Below are positions 1 through 7,440 of a DNA stretch of 23,252 nt, in pieces (position 1 is the stretch's first letter; every line of letters begins with the position of its first letter). Both the position numbers and the translations under genes were made by a program. The DNA is from JBEKYD01 sp052325345 (GTDB lineage: Bacteria; Acidobacteriota; Terriglobia; Bryobacterales; Bryobacteraceae). Below the pieces are notes generated by a model, which was not told the DNA's origin, ran no database searches, and worked only from the letters and a program-made list of their open reading frames with translations. The stretch covers positions 1-23,252 of the forward strand of contig JBKQVG010000051.1 in NCBI GenBank assembly GCA_052325345.1, given 5' to 3'.

Positions 1-202
1 TGAGGGATAAGCGATCAACTTCCAACGATTCCAAGTATAGCAGGTTCGGGGAAGAGGGATCCGGGGTTCATTGCACTCTGTCGCGGACCCCCTGGCCGGC
101 CCCTCTTCGACGAGAATTCCGCAATGCGTGGGGGAAGCGCTCCAACGTGACGCTCTGCTAGCGGCCGAGATCCGGCCCCTCCCCATCTCGGATCGAGAGT
201 TG

Positions 203-208
203 TATACT
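203..208 (+). promoter_or_regulatory. -10 box TATACT, leaderless-type start of the thioredoxin-like gene
   Basis: TATACT is followed by six bases (CATCGC) and then the ATG at 215. No Shine-Dalgarno sequence lies between them, so transcription would begin at or next to the A of the start codon. No good -35 hexamer is visible. Nothing gene-like is seen in 1-202 beyond an in-frame extension that lacks coding character. Confidence 0.4.
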
Positions 209-214
209 CATCGC

Positions 215-697
215 ATGTCGTTATCGCGCCAATTGGTACTCATGGCGGCTACCACCCAGGTGCTCTCTCTGGCGTTTGCCGCCGCGGGCCCGTATCCTCC
301 CCCCGGCAATGCCGCGTCCGACCTTCAGCAGGCGCGGGAACGCGCCAGCCGCTCCGGCAAGCTGCTGATGGTCGTTTTCGGCGGCAACTGGTGTCCGGAT
401 TGTAGAGCTCTTCACGACCGGCTCCACGAGTCGCCCGTACGCGAATACGTGGAAGCGCACTTCGAGATCGTGAACGTGAATATCGGCGACATGAACGCAA
501 ACCTTGGGATCGCCAAGGAGTTGGGCGTGAACCTCCATAAGGGCGTGCCCGCGGCGGCGTTTTTCGCTCCGGACGGCAAGCCTGTCGGATTCACCAATCA
601 AGGCGAGCTGGAGCCCGCCCGCCAGTACAATGCACCACAGGTTCTGGCATTTCTTCGCCGCGTGGCCGAGCAGCACCTGATCGAGAAGCCGCGCTGA
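215..697 (+). CDS. Exported thioredoxin-like protein (WCPDC)
   Basis: A protein of 160 residues with an N-terminal hydrophobic signal segment (about residues 6-24, ending in FAAAG), followed by a thioredoxin fold. The redox motif WCPDC is at about residues 59-63, preceded by the strand LLMVVFGGN, and a cis-proline type GVPAAAFF lies near the C-terminal third. It is probably a periplasmic thiol-disulfide oxidoreductase of the Thioredoxin_7/DsbD-gamma kind; its substrate cannot be told. The open frame extends upstream to 71, but those 48 residues look non-coding and the signal peptide fits the ATG at 215. That ATG has a -10-like TATACT six bases upstream and no Shine-Dalgarno. It stands alone, 145 bases before the AIM24 pair. 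Confidence 0.8.
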   Translation: MSLSRQLVLMAATTQVLSLAFAAAGPYPPPGNAASDLQQARERASRSGKLLMVVFGGNWCPDCRALHDRLHESPVREYVEAHFEIVNVNIGDMNANLGIAKELGVNLHKGVPAAAFFAPDGKPVGFTNQGELEPARQYNAPQVLAFLRRVAEQHLIEKPR

Positions 698-802
698 ACC
701 CACCGCTCGCACCTTTGAGTTGCTTGCCTGCGGAGCCGGAGCGGCGCCGATAATACAAAACCGCTCCCTCGGCGGGGTGCTTTTCCGGGTAAAATAGGTC
801 GC

Positions 803-833
803 TGCCGCCAGTCTGCCGGCGGCATGGGAGGAG
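803..833 (+). promoter_or_regulatory. 5' UTR hairpin and strong RBS before the first AIM24 gene
   Basis: TGCCGCC (803-809) and GGCGGCA (818-824) form a perfect 7-bp stem with an 8-base loop. It is followed directly by GGGAGGAG (826-833), a strong ribosome-binding site nine bases before the ATG at 843. A TAAAAT hexamer at 790-795 could be the -10 box. The hairpin could modulate access to the RBS, but this is only inference. Confidence 0.35.
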
Positions 834-842
834 ACTGCCCTG

Positions 843-1679
843 ATGACGGACCCTTCAAATATTCCGCCGGGCGAACCGCTGGAGCGGATTCAGTGCCAGT
901 GGTGCCAAAGCATGAATGTGAAGACGGCGCTTTCGTGCCAGGCCTGCGGCGCGCCGCTGGACGTGCGCAACCTGGTGAGCGAATCGGGCTGGCGCGAAGC
1001 CCCGCGCATCAAAGATATGACCGAGATCCATTTCAGCGGGAGCACCTGCCAGGTGGAAGGCGAGATCGTGCCGGCGGCGGAAATCAATCTGGGCTCGGGC
1101 GACGCCATTTTCTTCGAGCATCACGTGATGCTGTGGAAGGACGAGCGCGTGCCGCTGAGCGTGATGCAGCTTCCCGGCGGACTGAAGCGCGCCTTCGGCG
1201 GCATGCCGTTTCTGATCACGGTGGCCGGCGGGCCGGGGCGGATCGCGTTTTCGCGCGATGCCACGGGAGAGCTGGTGCTGCTGCCGCTGCACCCCGGCAT
1301 GGAGGTGGACGTGCGCGAGCACGCCTTCCTGCTTTGCTCCCACCAGGTGGCCTATTCCTTCATCCGCATCAAGGGGCTTACCAACATTCTTTTCGGCGGA
1401 CAGGGTATGTACATGGACCGCTTCGTCACTACCGGCGCGCCCGGCCTGCTCATCCTGCACGGTTACGGCAACGTGTTCGAGCGGCGCCTGGGGCCGGGCG
1501 AAAGCATCATGGTGGAACCGGGCGCCTTTCTCTATAAGGACTCCTCGGTCACCATGCAGGTGGAATTTCAACGGCTGGGCACGGGGTTTCTGGGCGGCAC
1601 GAACATGAGCCTGGCGCGCATGACGGGGCCGGGGCGCATCGGCATCCAGTCGATGTACGTGCATCATCATACGGAATAG
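843..1679 (+). CDS. AIM24-family protein with N-terminal zinc ribbon
   Basis: A protein of 278 residues. Residues about 18-37 hold a zinc ribbon of two CxxC knuckles (CQWC and CQAC). The rest is an AIM24/DUF124 beta-rich domain: a GSTCQVEGEIVPAAEINL strand, a stretch HHVMLWKD, the glycine-rich GGLKRAFGGMPF, then FSRDATGELVLLPL and MEVDVREHAFL. Bacterial AIM24 proteins are cytoplasmic; their biochemical role is poorly defined, and the yeast relative is a mitochondrial organisation factor. The start at 843 has a GGGAGGAG site nine bases upstream. Its stop is nine bases before a paralogue of the same build, so the two are almost certainly co-transcribed and arose by tandem duplication. Confidence 0.85.
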   Translation: MTDPSNIPPGEPLERIQCQWCQSMNVKTALSCQACGAPLDVRNLVSESGWREAPRIKDMTEIHFSGSTCQVEGEIVPAAEINLGSGDAIFFEHHVMLWKDERVPLSVMQLPGGLKRAFGGMPFLITVAGGPGRIAFSRDATGELVLLPLHPGMEVDVREHAFLLCSHQVAYSFIRIKGLTNILFGGQGMYMDRFVTTGAPGLLILHGYGNVFERRLGPGESIMVEPGAFLYKDSSVTMQVEFQRLGTGFLGGTNMSLARMTGPGRIGIQSMYVHHHTE

Positions 1680-1688
1680 GCGGCGACC

Positions 1689-2750
1689 ATGTTTTGCATC
1701 CATTGCGGTACCCAGGTTCCCGAAGGCGGCAATTTCTGCGTGGGTTGCGGCTCGCCCGTAAAACAGCCGCCGGCCGCCGCGCCTCCCCCGGCGCCTTCCT
1801 ACCAGGCGGCGGCGCCGGCGCCGCCCGCGCCTCACTTGTCGATGCCGGCTCCTTCGCCCGCGGCCCCGCGCGGCGCCAGCGCCAAATGTTCCTGGTGTGG
1901 CAACGTGGTGGACCTGGCGCAATCGAGTTGTCCCCGTTGCGGCGCCGCGGTTTCGCTGGCAGGCGTGGCGGCCGAATCCGGCTGGGGACAGTTACCGGCC
2001 CGCAAGGACATGGCGAAGCTGCAATTCGGAAATTCCTTCTGCCAGGTGGAGGGACTCTACGTGCCGGTGGCGGATATGAACCTGGCCGCCGAAGACAGCA
2101 TCTATTTCACCCACCACGTGCTGTTGTGGAAGGATCCGCACATCGACATCACCACCATGCCGCTGGCCGGCGGCTGGAAGCGCGTCTTCGCCGGAATGCC
2201 GCTCATCATGACGCAGGCCCGCGGGCCCGGCCACATTGCCTTTTCGCGCGATCTGCCGGGCGAGCTGATTCCCCTTCCGCTCGAGCCCGGCCAAGCCGTG
2301 GATGTGCGCGAGCATCTCTTTCTGGTGGCGACCGCGCACGTGCAGTACGACTGGTTTCAAACCGGCATCTGGTTCCGGACGCAGTCGGGCAACGACACCG
2401 AAACCCACTATCCGATCGGCATGTTCATGGACCGGTTCACCGCGCCCGCGGCGCCGGGCCTGCTGCTGCTGCACGCCGGCGGCAACATCTTCGTGCGCCA
2501 CCTCGGTCCCGGACAAACGATTCTCATTAAGCCCACGGCGTTGATTTTCAAGGACCCGGCGGTGCAGATGGCGCTGCACTTCGAGCGGCCGTCCACGGGT
2601 TTCTCGGGTTGGGGCTACTGGAGCAACCGCTACTTGTGGCTGCGGCTTTCGGGGCCGGGCCGGGTGGCGGTTCAATCGGTATTCGAGCCGATCGAGGGTG
2701 AAGCCCGCAACATCACCGGCTTCTCTTACGCTACCGAGCAGCGCTGGTAA
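1689..2750 (+). CDS. AIM24-family protein with two zinc ribbons
   Basis: A protein of 353 residues, paralogous to the gene before it. The N-terminus is a zinc ribbon (CIHCG at residue 3, CVGCG at about 18), then a Pro/Ala-rich linker (about 25-63), a second ribbon (CSWCGN, CPRCGAAV, about 67-88), and an AIM24 domain. That domain repeats the landmarks of the first copy (FCQVEGLYVPVADMNL, HHVLLWKD, GGWKRVFAGMPL, FSRDLPGELIPLPLEPGQAVDVREHLFL). Compared with the first copy it carries an insert near residues 218-240 (WFQTGIWFRTQSGNDTE). The pair may form a hetero-oligomer. No clear Shine-Dalgarno precedes 1689, so translation may depend on coupling. The stop lies next to a palindromic repeat. Confidence 0.85.
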   Translation: MFCIHCGTQVPEGGNFCVGCGSPVKQPPAAAPPPAPSYQAAAPAPPAPHLSMPAPSPAAPRGASAKCSWCGNVVDLAQSSCPRCGAAVSLAGVAAESGWGQLPARKDMAKLQFGNSFCQVEGLYVPVADMNLAAEDSIYFTHHVLLWKDPHIDITTMPLAGGWKRVFAGMPLIMTQARGPGHIAFSRDLPGELIPLPLEPGQAVDVREHLFLVATAHVQYDWFQTGIWFRTQSGNDTETHYPIGMFMDRFTAPAAPGLLLLHAGGNIFVRHLGPGQTILIKPTALIFKDPAVQMALHFERPSTGFSGWGYWSNRYLWLRLSGPGRVAVQSVFEPIEGEARNITGFSYATEQRW

Positions 2751-3054
2751 CGTAGGACAGGCCTCCGGTCCTGTCCTCCCGGTCCGCCGGCGCCGGAAGC
2801 CGGCAGGCCGGGAGGTCTGTCCCACCGTCATGGATGCCCCAGGAGGAAAGGCGGATCGCCAGGTTGACTTCGGCTTGGCCGGCGCGCCCAAGGTAGTAGA
2901 GCGGCGAATGCCATTTGCGCGTCTTCCTCGCCGGCCGTTTGCCGCTATCGGCGCAACGCGCGTGGGGCGCCGCCGGCGTTGTGGCTGGATCCGGCGCGGG
3001 CTCGGCTGCCAGGGCGGGCAGGCAGGCGGCCATCACCAGTATGAGCGTCTTCAT
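2731..3054 (-). CDS. Small exported protein of unknown function, tail derived from a repeat
   Basis: A 107-residue frame with a convincing signal peptide (MKTLILVMAACLPALAAEP) and a good RBS: GAGGAG ends about six bases before the ATG at 3054. It begins ten bases after the stop of the upstream exported-protein gene, so the two form an operon. The mature part is Pro/Ala-rich then basic (KRPARKTRKWHSPLYYLGR). About the last third (from GGTDLPAC on) is encoded by the palindromic repeat at 2755-2822, and the frame ends only inside the 3' end of the convergent AIM24 gene. The native C-terminus was probably earlier and was overwritten when the repeat arrived. I do not recognise the family. Confidence 0.5.
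   Translation of the reverse strand: MKTLILVMAACLPALAAEPAPDPATTPAAPHARCADSGKRPARKTRKWHSPLYYLGRAGQAEVNLAIRLSSWGIHDGGTDLPACRLPAPADREDRTGGLSYVTSAAR
2755..2822. repeat. Compound palindromic intergenic repeat
   Basis: Nested inverted repeats. GGACAGG (2755-2761) pairs with CCTGTCC (2770-2776). CCTCCCGG (2775-2782) pairs with CCGGGAGG (2808-2815). The outer arms GGACAGGCC (2755-2763) and GGTCTGTCC (2814-2822) match at 8 of 9 positions, with a GCCGG/CCGGC core inside. It sits between convergent genes. It could act as a bidirectional terminator, but its layered symmetry looks like a dispersed REP-like element. Only one copy is in this window. Confidence 0.6.
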
Positions 3055-3064
3055 CGTGTTCTCC

Positions 3065-3751
3065 TCAGTGAGCCGACACGGGGCCGGAATCCGGCAGTGG
3101 CCGCTCGGTTATGGTCAGCTCGGCACGGCCGACCAACCGCGTTTCGACGGACAGGTGCGTGACACGCGCCAGCGGTTGGCCGTCGCGGAAACGGATATCG
3201 CGTACCACGTCGATGCGCCGTATGAATATGGAAGGAGAGCGGACCATGCGGCCGGATTCGCGCAATAGCGCGCCCGTGGCGGCATCGATCCACAACTCAC
3301 CGCGTATCAAACCGGCGCGTTTCTTACGCGGCGTAATTCCAAATGAGTAAACCTCCGAGCCGTTGGTTTCGAGCGCGCCTCGAAAGTGAAAACGGTAGTT
3401 AGTCACAGTAATCGCCACTTGGGCCGCGGGCCGCCCGGCGGCTTCCTTCTCGGCCGAGAGGTAGCGGCCGATAACCTGTTGTTTTATCGTGCGGTCACCC
3501 AGGAGCTCAAGAATCTGATACTCGATCCTGCCGAATAATCTCCGGCGAATGGCGCGCAGGCGGCCGCTTTCGGCGAGTTGCGGAAGGGAAGCCTCGATGT
3601 CGACTTCCGCCGTATCCCAGGCCGTTGCGCCGGCGCTGGCCGCCAGACACCGGTCGAGAGCGCCTTCCGGACCCGGACCGGCGGCGTGAGCGGGCAATTG
3701 CGGGATCGAGACCAGCACCATGGCCAGCGGCCAAGTCCCTCTTATCCTCAC
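3065..3751 (-). CDS. Exported protein, possibly LolA-like fold
   Basis: About 228 residues from a GTG at 3751, which gives a clean signal peptide (MRIRGTWPLAMVLVS then PAHAAG). The open frame continues to a TTG at 3796, but that extension breaks the signal peptide. An ATG at 3721 is another option. The mature protein has the alternation of beta strands and charged turns seen in outer-membrane-lipoprotein-sorting (LolA/LppX-like) proteins, for example EVYSFGITPRKKRAGLIRG, ELWIDAATGALLRESGRMV and RAELTITERPL. The family assignment is by general resemblance only. It heads a two-gene unit with the small exported protein at 3054 and is divergent from the START-like gene. Confidence 0.6.
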   Translation of the reverse strand: MRIRGTWPLAMVLVSIPQLPAHAAGPGPEGALDRCLAASAGATAWDTAEVDIEASLPQLAESGRLRAIRRRLFGRIEYQILELLGDRTIKQQVIGRYLSAEKEAAGRPAAQVAITVTNYRFHFRGALETNGSEVYSFGITPRKKRAGLIRGELWIDAATGALLRESGRMVRSPSIFIRRIDVVRDIRFRDGQPLARVTHLSVETRLVGRAELTITERPLPDSGPVSAH

Positions 3752-3840
3752 GATTGGGAAAGAGGCAGTTAGCGGGCCAAAATCCCGATTTCGCAACTTC
3801 CCGGAAAGAATCGGGTATTGGCGATTCGGCTGGCTGTGGG

Positions 3841-3881
3841 GTGCCGAAAGTGATGTCCAAGTGCTGACTATTCGGCACTTG
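3841..3881. promoter_or_regulatory. Overlapping alternative hairpins between divergent genes
   Basis: CAAGTGCTGA (3858-3867) and TCGGCACTTG (3872-3881) form a 10-bp stem with one G-T pair around the loop CTAT. The right arm can instead pair with GTGCCGA (3841-3847) through TCGGCAC (3872-3878). The element lies in the divergent region upstream of the minus-strand gene at 3751 and the plus-strand gene at 4002. It lacks a T-run, so a protein-binding site or attenuator is more likely than a terminator. Confidence 0.35.
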
Positions 3882-4001
3882 TCTTCGTCATTACGCCGGC
3901 CATGTTGATTAGCCGTCCAATGAATTCAACCAACGCCGCGCCATTCACGGGATGGCAGGTCGGGTGCCTTTGTGAGGCGTGAAGTTAGCGGAGGCAATAG
4001 C

Positions 4002-4871
4002 ATGAAGAGCGCGAGAGTCGCTTTGGGGTTGGCGGTGATGCTGGCCGCGCCCGGAATTCTGCCGGCCGCGGAGTTGAAGCCGGAGACGCTGCGCGCGTGG
4101 GATGCTTATCTGCGGACGGCCGATGCGCGGATGAAGGCGCGTCTCGACGGCCGCAGACCTTTCTTGTGGGCTGACGAAACGCCCGGCCGGTCGCGGCAAC
4201 TGCGCCAAGGGGAGATCGTCGTGACTCCGGTCGCCGGGCAGGGCAACCAAAGAGTAGCCGGAGGATTGATCCACGACTGGCTCGGCAGCGCCTTCATTCC
4301 CAGTGCCACGCTTGCCGGCGTGCTGGCCGTGGTCCACGACTATGCGCGCTACAAGGACATCTATAAGCCGGTGGTGGCCGATTCGAGGACCATCGAGTGC
4401 GGTAGAAACGAACAAAAGTTTTCCATGTTGTGGGAGCGTCGCGTGCTGTTCGTGACCGCGGCGCTGAACGGCGTGTACGAAGCGCGCGATTTCCCTATCG
4501 GCGCATCGCGCTGGTACAACGAGGCCACCACGACCGAGGTGCGGGAAGTGGCCGACTACGGCGAAAGCGGCCAGCGGCTCTTGCCGCCGGACCATGGCAG
4601 CGGTTATATCTGGCGGCTGCGCAGCATGGCGCGTTTGGAGGAGCGCGACGGCGGGGTCTACGTGGAGCTGGAAGCGCTGGCGCTTACGCGCGATATCCCG
4701 GCTTCGCTGCACTGGCTGGTGAGTCCGGTGGTGAACCGCCTGTCGCGCAACTCGGTGCTCACCACGTTGAGCCAGACGCGGCAGGCGGTCGGACTCGAGA
4801 GCGCCGGCGCCGGACGCGCGGCTTGCGGCTATCTGTCACTGGCCCTAAGCGAGTCCGGATTGGAAGAGTAA
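4002..4871 (+). CDS. Exported START-like domain protein
   Basis: A protein of 289 residues from the ATG at 4002, chosen because it has GGAGG about nine bases upstream and begins a signal peptide (MKSARVALGLAVMLAAPGI, cleavage near PAAE). The body resembles acidobacterial START/SRPBCC-like proteins, which have a cavity for a hydrophobic ligand. It has an alpha/beta build with a typical end: GGVYVELEALALTRDIPASL, then HWLVSPVVNRLSRNSVLTTL. No catalytic motif is seen. It is nine bases upstream of a PAP2 phosphatase and shares its operon, which suggests a role with lipids or other membrane ligands in the envelope. The family call is moderately sure and the ligand is unknown. Confidence 0.65.
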   Translation: MKSARVALGLAVMLAAPGILPAAELKPETLRAWDAYLRTADARMKARLDGRRPFLWADETPGRSRQLRQGEIVVTPVAGQGNQRVAGGLIHDWLGSAFIPSATLAGVLAVVHDYARYKDIYKPVVADSRTIECGRNEQKFSMLWERRVLFVTAALNGVYEARDFPIGASRWYNEATTTEVREVADYGESGQRLLPPDHGSGYIWRLRSMARLEERDGGVYVELEALALTRDIPASLHWLVSPVVNRLSRNSVLTTLSQTRQAVGLESAGAGRAACGYLSLALSESGLEE

Positions 4872-4880
4872 GGAACCGCC

Positions 4881-5786
4881 ATGCAAGCCTCCCTGGACTT
4901 CTTACCCAATGCTGTGGCTGCGCCGCCGCGAGCGTTCCCGGTTGCGGCCGTCGACGTCGTGCGGAGATCGGAGTGGGTGGTTCTGGCGTTTTTGATTTAC
5001 GCGGCCGTTCTCGGCGCGGCGCTTCCAGTCGCGCCCGCCGTGGGCGTCCGTGTCATCTCTTTGAACCTGGCGATTCTGAGCGGTTACTTGCTGCTCATCG
5101 CCCTGGATTGGTACAGGCCCACCTTGGCGCTGAGCGTAATGCGCGACTGGGCGCCGCTGGCGGTGGTCATACTGGCGTATCGCGAAATGGGGTGGTTCGC
5201 GCAGCCGCATCTCGATCACGCGCTAGAAGCACGCTGGGTGGTGTGGGACCACGCGGTTTTGCGCGGCGGAGGCAAGGCCCTGATCGAGGCGCTGGGGCCG
5301 GTGCTGCCTTCGATTCTGGAAATCGCCTACTCGCTGGTGTACGCGCTGGCGCCGTTTGCCCTGGCGATGCTCTACATTTACCACCGGCGCGAGAAGGCGG
5401 ATCGGTTCCTGCTGGTTTTTGTGACGGGCGTGCTGCTGTGCTACGCCCAGTTTCCGTTCTGGCCTTCCGAGCCGCCGCGGGTGGTTTTCTTTGGCCAGGA
5501 TTTCCCGGCCTACGACACCGTCTTCAGGCGGTTTAACTGGTGGCTGCTGGGCAACTACGGCATCCACACCAGCGTCTTCCCGAGCGCGCACGTGGCCGGA
5601 GCGTTCGCCGCGGCCTTTGGCGCCTGGCGCGCCATGCCGGAGCGGCGCTGGCTGCGATCGTTCCTGCTGACGATGGCGATCCTGATCGCGACCGCCACGG
5701 TTTACGGACGCTACCACTACCTGGCGGACGCCGCCGCCGGCCTGGCGATGGCGCTTCTCGCGGCCGCGATCGCACACGAGACTTAG
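4881..5786 (+). CDS. PAP2-superfamily membrane phosphatase
   Basis: A protein of 301 residues with about six hydrophobic segments (roughly residues 31-50, 58-75, 91-103, 141-166, 176-190, 258-275 and 281-298). The PAP2 signatures are visible: PSAH at 234-237 and GRYHYLAD at 276-283, holding the two histidines and the aspartate of the vanadium-haloperoxidase-like active site. The first motif (a KX6RP type) is weak and may be represented by FWPSEPPR near 193-200. The order and spacing resemble the PAP2_3/inositol-phosphorylceramide-synthase-like branch. It probably dephosphorylates or transfers a lipid phosphate at the outer face of the inner membrane. AAGGA precedes the ATG and it is co-transcribed with the START-like gene. 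Confidence 0.8.
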   Translation: MQASLDFLPNAVAAPPRAFPVAAVDVVRRSEWVVLAFLIYAAVLGAALPVAPAVGVRVISLNLAILSGYLLLIALDWYRPTLALSVMRDWAPLAVVILAYREMGWFAQPHLDHALEARWVVWDHAVLRGGGKALIEALGPVLPSILEIAYSLVYALAPFALAMLYIYHRREKADRFLLVFVTGVLLCYAQFPFWPSEPPRVVFFGQDFPAYDTVFRRFNWWLLGNYGIHTSVFPSAHVAGAFAAAFGAWRAMPERRWLRSFLLTMAILIATATVYGRYHYLADAAAGLAMALLAAAIAHET

Positions 5787-5832
5787 CCAGTTTCTGCTGC
5801 AAGACTTAGACGGCGAAAAGCTGATTGGTTTC

Positions 5833-5929
5833 AGTACTTCTGATAGTACTAACCCATATGGCAGATTAAAGGAATAAGATACTAACTCACGTCAAAATAG
5901 TAGAAAATCCTAAGGGTCGGAAGTATACT
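5833..5929 (+). promoter_or_regulatory. AGTACT element and promoter of the secreted-protein gene at 6036
   Basis: AGTACT occurs at 5833-5838 and 5845-5850, 12 bases apart. TACTAAC occurs at 5847, 5880 and 5926. Two promoter readings are possible. TATACT (5924-5929) as -10 lies 40 bases after a degenerate AGATACT (5877-5883). A weaker CAAAAT (5893-5898) lies 42 bases after the second AGTACT. The stretch 5833-5861 matches 17079-17107, upstream of the PEP-CTERM gene, at 21 of 29 positions. The intergenic 5787-6035 holds nothing else I can identify. Confidence 0.5.
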
Positions 5930-6035
5930 AACTTGAGCGATTTCCAGTTTGGCGTCCACCTTCGAGTGGAATGGAATGATGGCGAGCACGGCAAAACGGA
6001 AATCCGGCCGCAAACAAATATTTGGGAGGACTACC

Positions 6036-7349
6036 ATGGACAGCGTTGGTCGGTGGAGAGCGCTCCGGGAAACGGGGTCTCTCAGGTTCGGATTTTTCGC
6101 CGCAGGCTTGGCGCTCCTCGGCTTGGCGGGTACCTGCTCCGCGGGTAGTGGAGTGATTCTTTGTCCAAATCAGGCTACTCAGGGCGGATTTGGAAGCGAC
6201 ACATTCACGCCATTTGCGGGGTCGCAGGACTCGGTATGCGGCGCCAACAGCGGTGTGACTCTCGCGATCAGCCCCGACACCGACTACGCGAAACTCATGT
6301 GGAATGCGAGCAACATTCCCGACCCGCTGCCGGCCGGTTTGACGTTTGGGACTTTGGGCGGCGTGAGTGCGTTAGTGACTTTTACCGCCCAACAGGCGGA
6401 CAGTCCCTATTTTATGCTGGCTTTTACGGACCCCTCTCAGTCGTTCGGTCAGGCCAGTCCCACCGATCAGATTCTTCTGATCGAATTCCAGAGCCTTGGC
6501 ATTTCCGGCGTCGGGCAAACCACCATGACCATCGACCCGAATGCGACGCTTTTTAACGTATACGACAACACCACCGGCACCTATCTGCTGGGTGGCCAGA
6601 GCCATACCAACACACTGAATGGCTACCTTGCGGCCTATCCGGTCCTTGCCAGCGAGCCAATCGGCGGAGTGTGGCTCGCAATCGGATTGTCCGGAGGATG
6701 CAGCAGTCCTGGGAGCTGTCATGAATCCTTGGCTGTCGATTCCGCCAGCCTTACGCTGTTAACGTTCAGCTCGGACGCGCCTGTTCAGATGCGCTACGCG
6801 GCCAACCCGGTCGCCGGGGAGTCGTATATCGACATCGCCAACACGGGGTATAACGGCGAAGAAGCGCTGGGCCCGAGCGCCGGCAACCTGGGCAACATCT
6901 GCGTGAACGTCTATGCGCTCGATGCCACCGACGAGCAGGAAGTTGCGTGTTGCTCCTGCCTGGTGACGCCGAACGCTGTGGTTGACCTTGGCGTCAACGC
7001 GGACCTCACTTCGAGGACCCTGACCGGCGTGATCCCGCCATCGGTTTCCATTAAACTGGTTGCCACCCTGGCGGGTGCCGGCGGCACCGGAACTAGCTGC
7101 AGCGGCAGCGCGGCGGCGGTGACCAGTACGAACATCGTTCGGGGAATGATCGCCTGGGGCACGACACTCCATCCGATGGCCGGGGCCGGCGTGTACACGA
7201 CTACAGAGACGCAGTTCACGCCAGTGGCGGCGAGTGCCGCGGACATCGCCAGCCTTGCCGGCAGATGCGCGTCCATCCTCAGCAATGGCAGCACCTATGG
7301 CGTTTGCACTTCGTGCGGGGCCGGTGCATTGGGAGCCTCGAAGAGGTAG
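6036..7349 (+). CDS. Exported cysteine-containing protein of unknown function
   Basis: A protein of 437 residues from the ATG at 6036, chosen for the GGGAGGA site just upstream and the signal peptide that follows (n-region MDSVGRWRALRE, hydrophobic FFAAGLALLGLAG, cleavage near CSAGS). The first 230 residues are Gly/Ser/Thr-rich and probably beta-sandwich-like. The second half holds a distinct cysteine-rich module, around residues 288-310 ICVNVYALD and ACCSCLVTPN, then a later MIAWGTTLH and a terminal CTSCG. I have an impression of similar modules in exported acidobacterial proteins but cannot name a family. There is no PEP-CTERM tail, so it should be released or held non-covalently. Its upstream region carries the AGTACT element shared with the other secreted genes. 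Confidence 0.7.
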   Translation: MDSVGRWRALRETGSLRFGFFAAGLALLGLAGTCSAGSGVILCPNQATQGGFGSDTFTPFAGSQDSVCGANSGVTLAISPDTDYAKLMWNASNIPDPLPAGLTFGTLGGVSALVTFTAQQADSPYFMLAFTDPSQSFGQASPTDQILLIEFQSLGISGVGQTTMTIDPNATLFNVYDNTTGTYLLGGQSHTNTLNGYLAAYPVLASEPIGGVWLAIGLSGGCSSPGSCHESLAVDSASLTLLTFSSDAPVQMRYAANPVAGESYIDIANTGYNGEEALGPSAGNLGNICVNVYALDATDEQEVACCSCLVTPNAVVDLGVNADLTSRTLTGVIPPSVSIKLVATLAGAGGTGTSCSGSAAAVTSTNIVRGMIAWGTTLHPMAGAGVYTTTETQFTPVAASAADIASLAGRCASILSNGSTYGVCTSCGAGALGASKR

Positions 7350-7388
7350 CCGCGGTTCGCATCTGAAAGTCGGCTTGCCGGCCGGGAG

Positions 7389-7421
7389 GCCCGCTCGCTT
7401 GCCTTCGGCGGAAGCGCGGGC
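7389..7421. terminator. Probable bidirectional terminator hairpin
   Basis: GCCCG (7389-7393) and CGCTT (7396-7400) pair with AAGCG (7412-7416) and CGGGC (7417-7421), giving a 10-bp stem with a two-base bulge and an 11-base loop. It lies in the 91-base gap between the convergent gene ends at 7349 and 7441. There is no T-run. Confidence 0.4.
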
Positions 7422-7440
7422 TCAGCTCGGCAATCCCGCC

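Noticed and set aside
855..2891. Long minus-strand frames over the AIM24 genes (855-1922 and 1992-2891)
   Set aside because: They are His/Arg/Gly-rich shadows of GC-rich coding DNA, without RBS or recognisable motifs. The plus-strand AIM24 genes explain the region.
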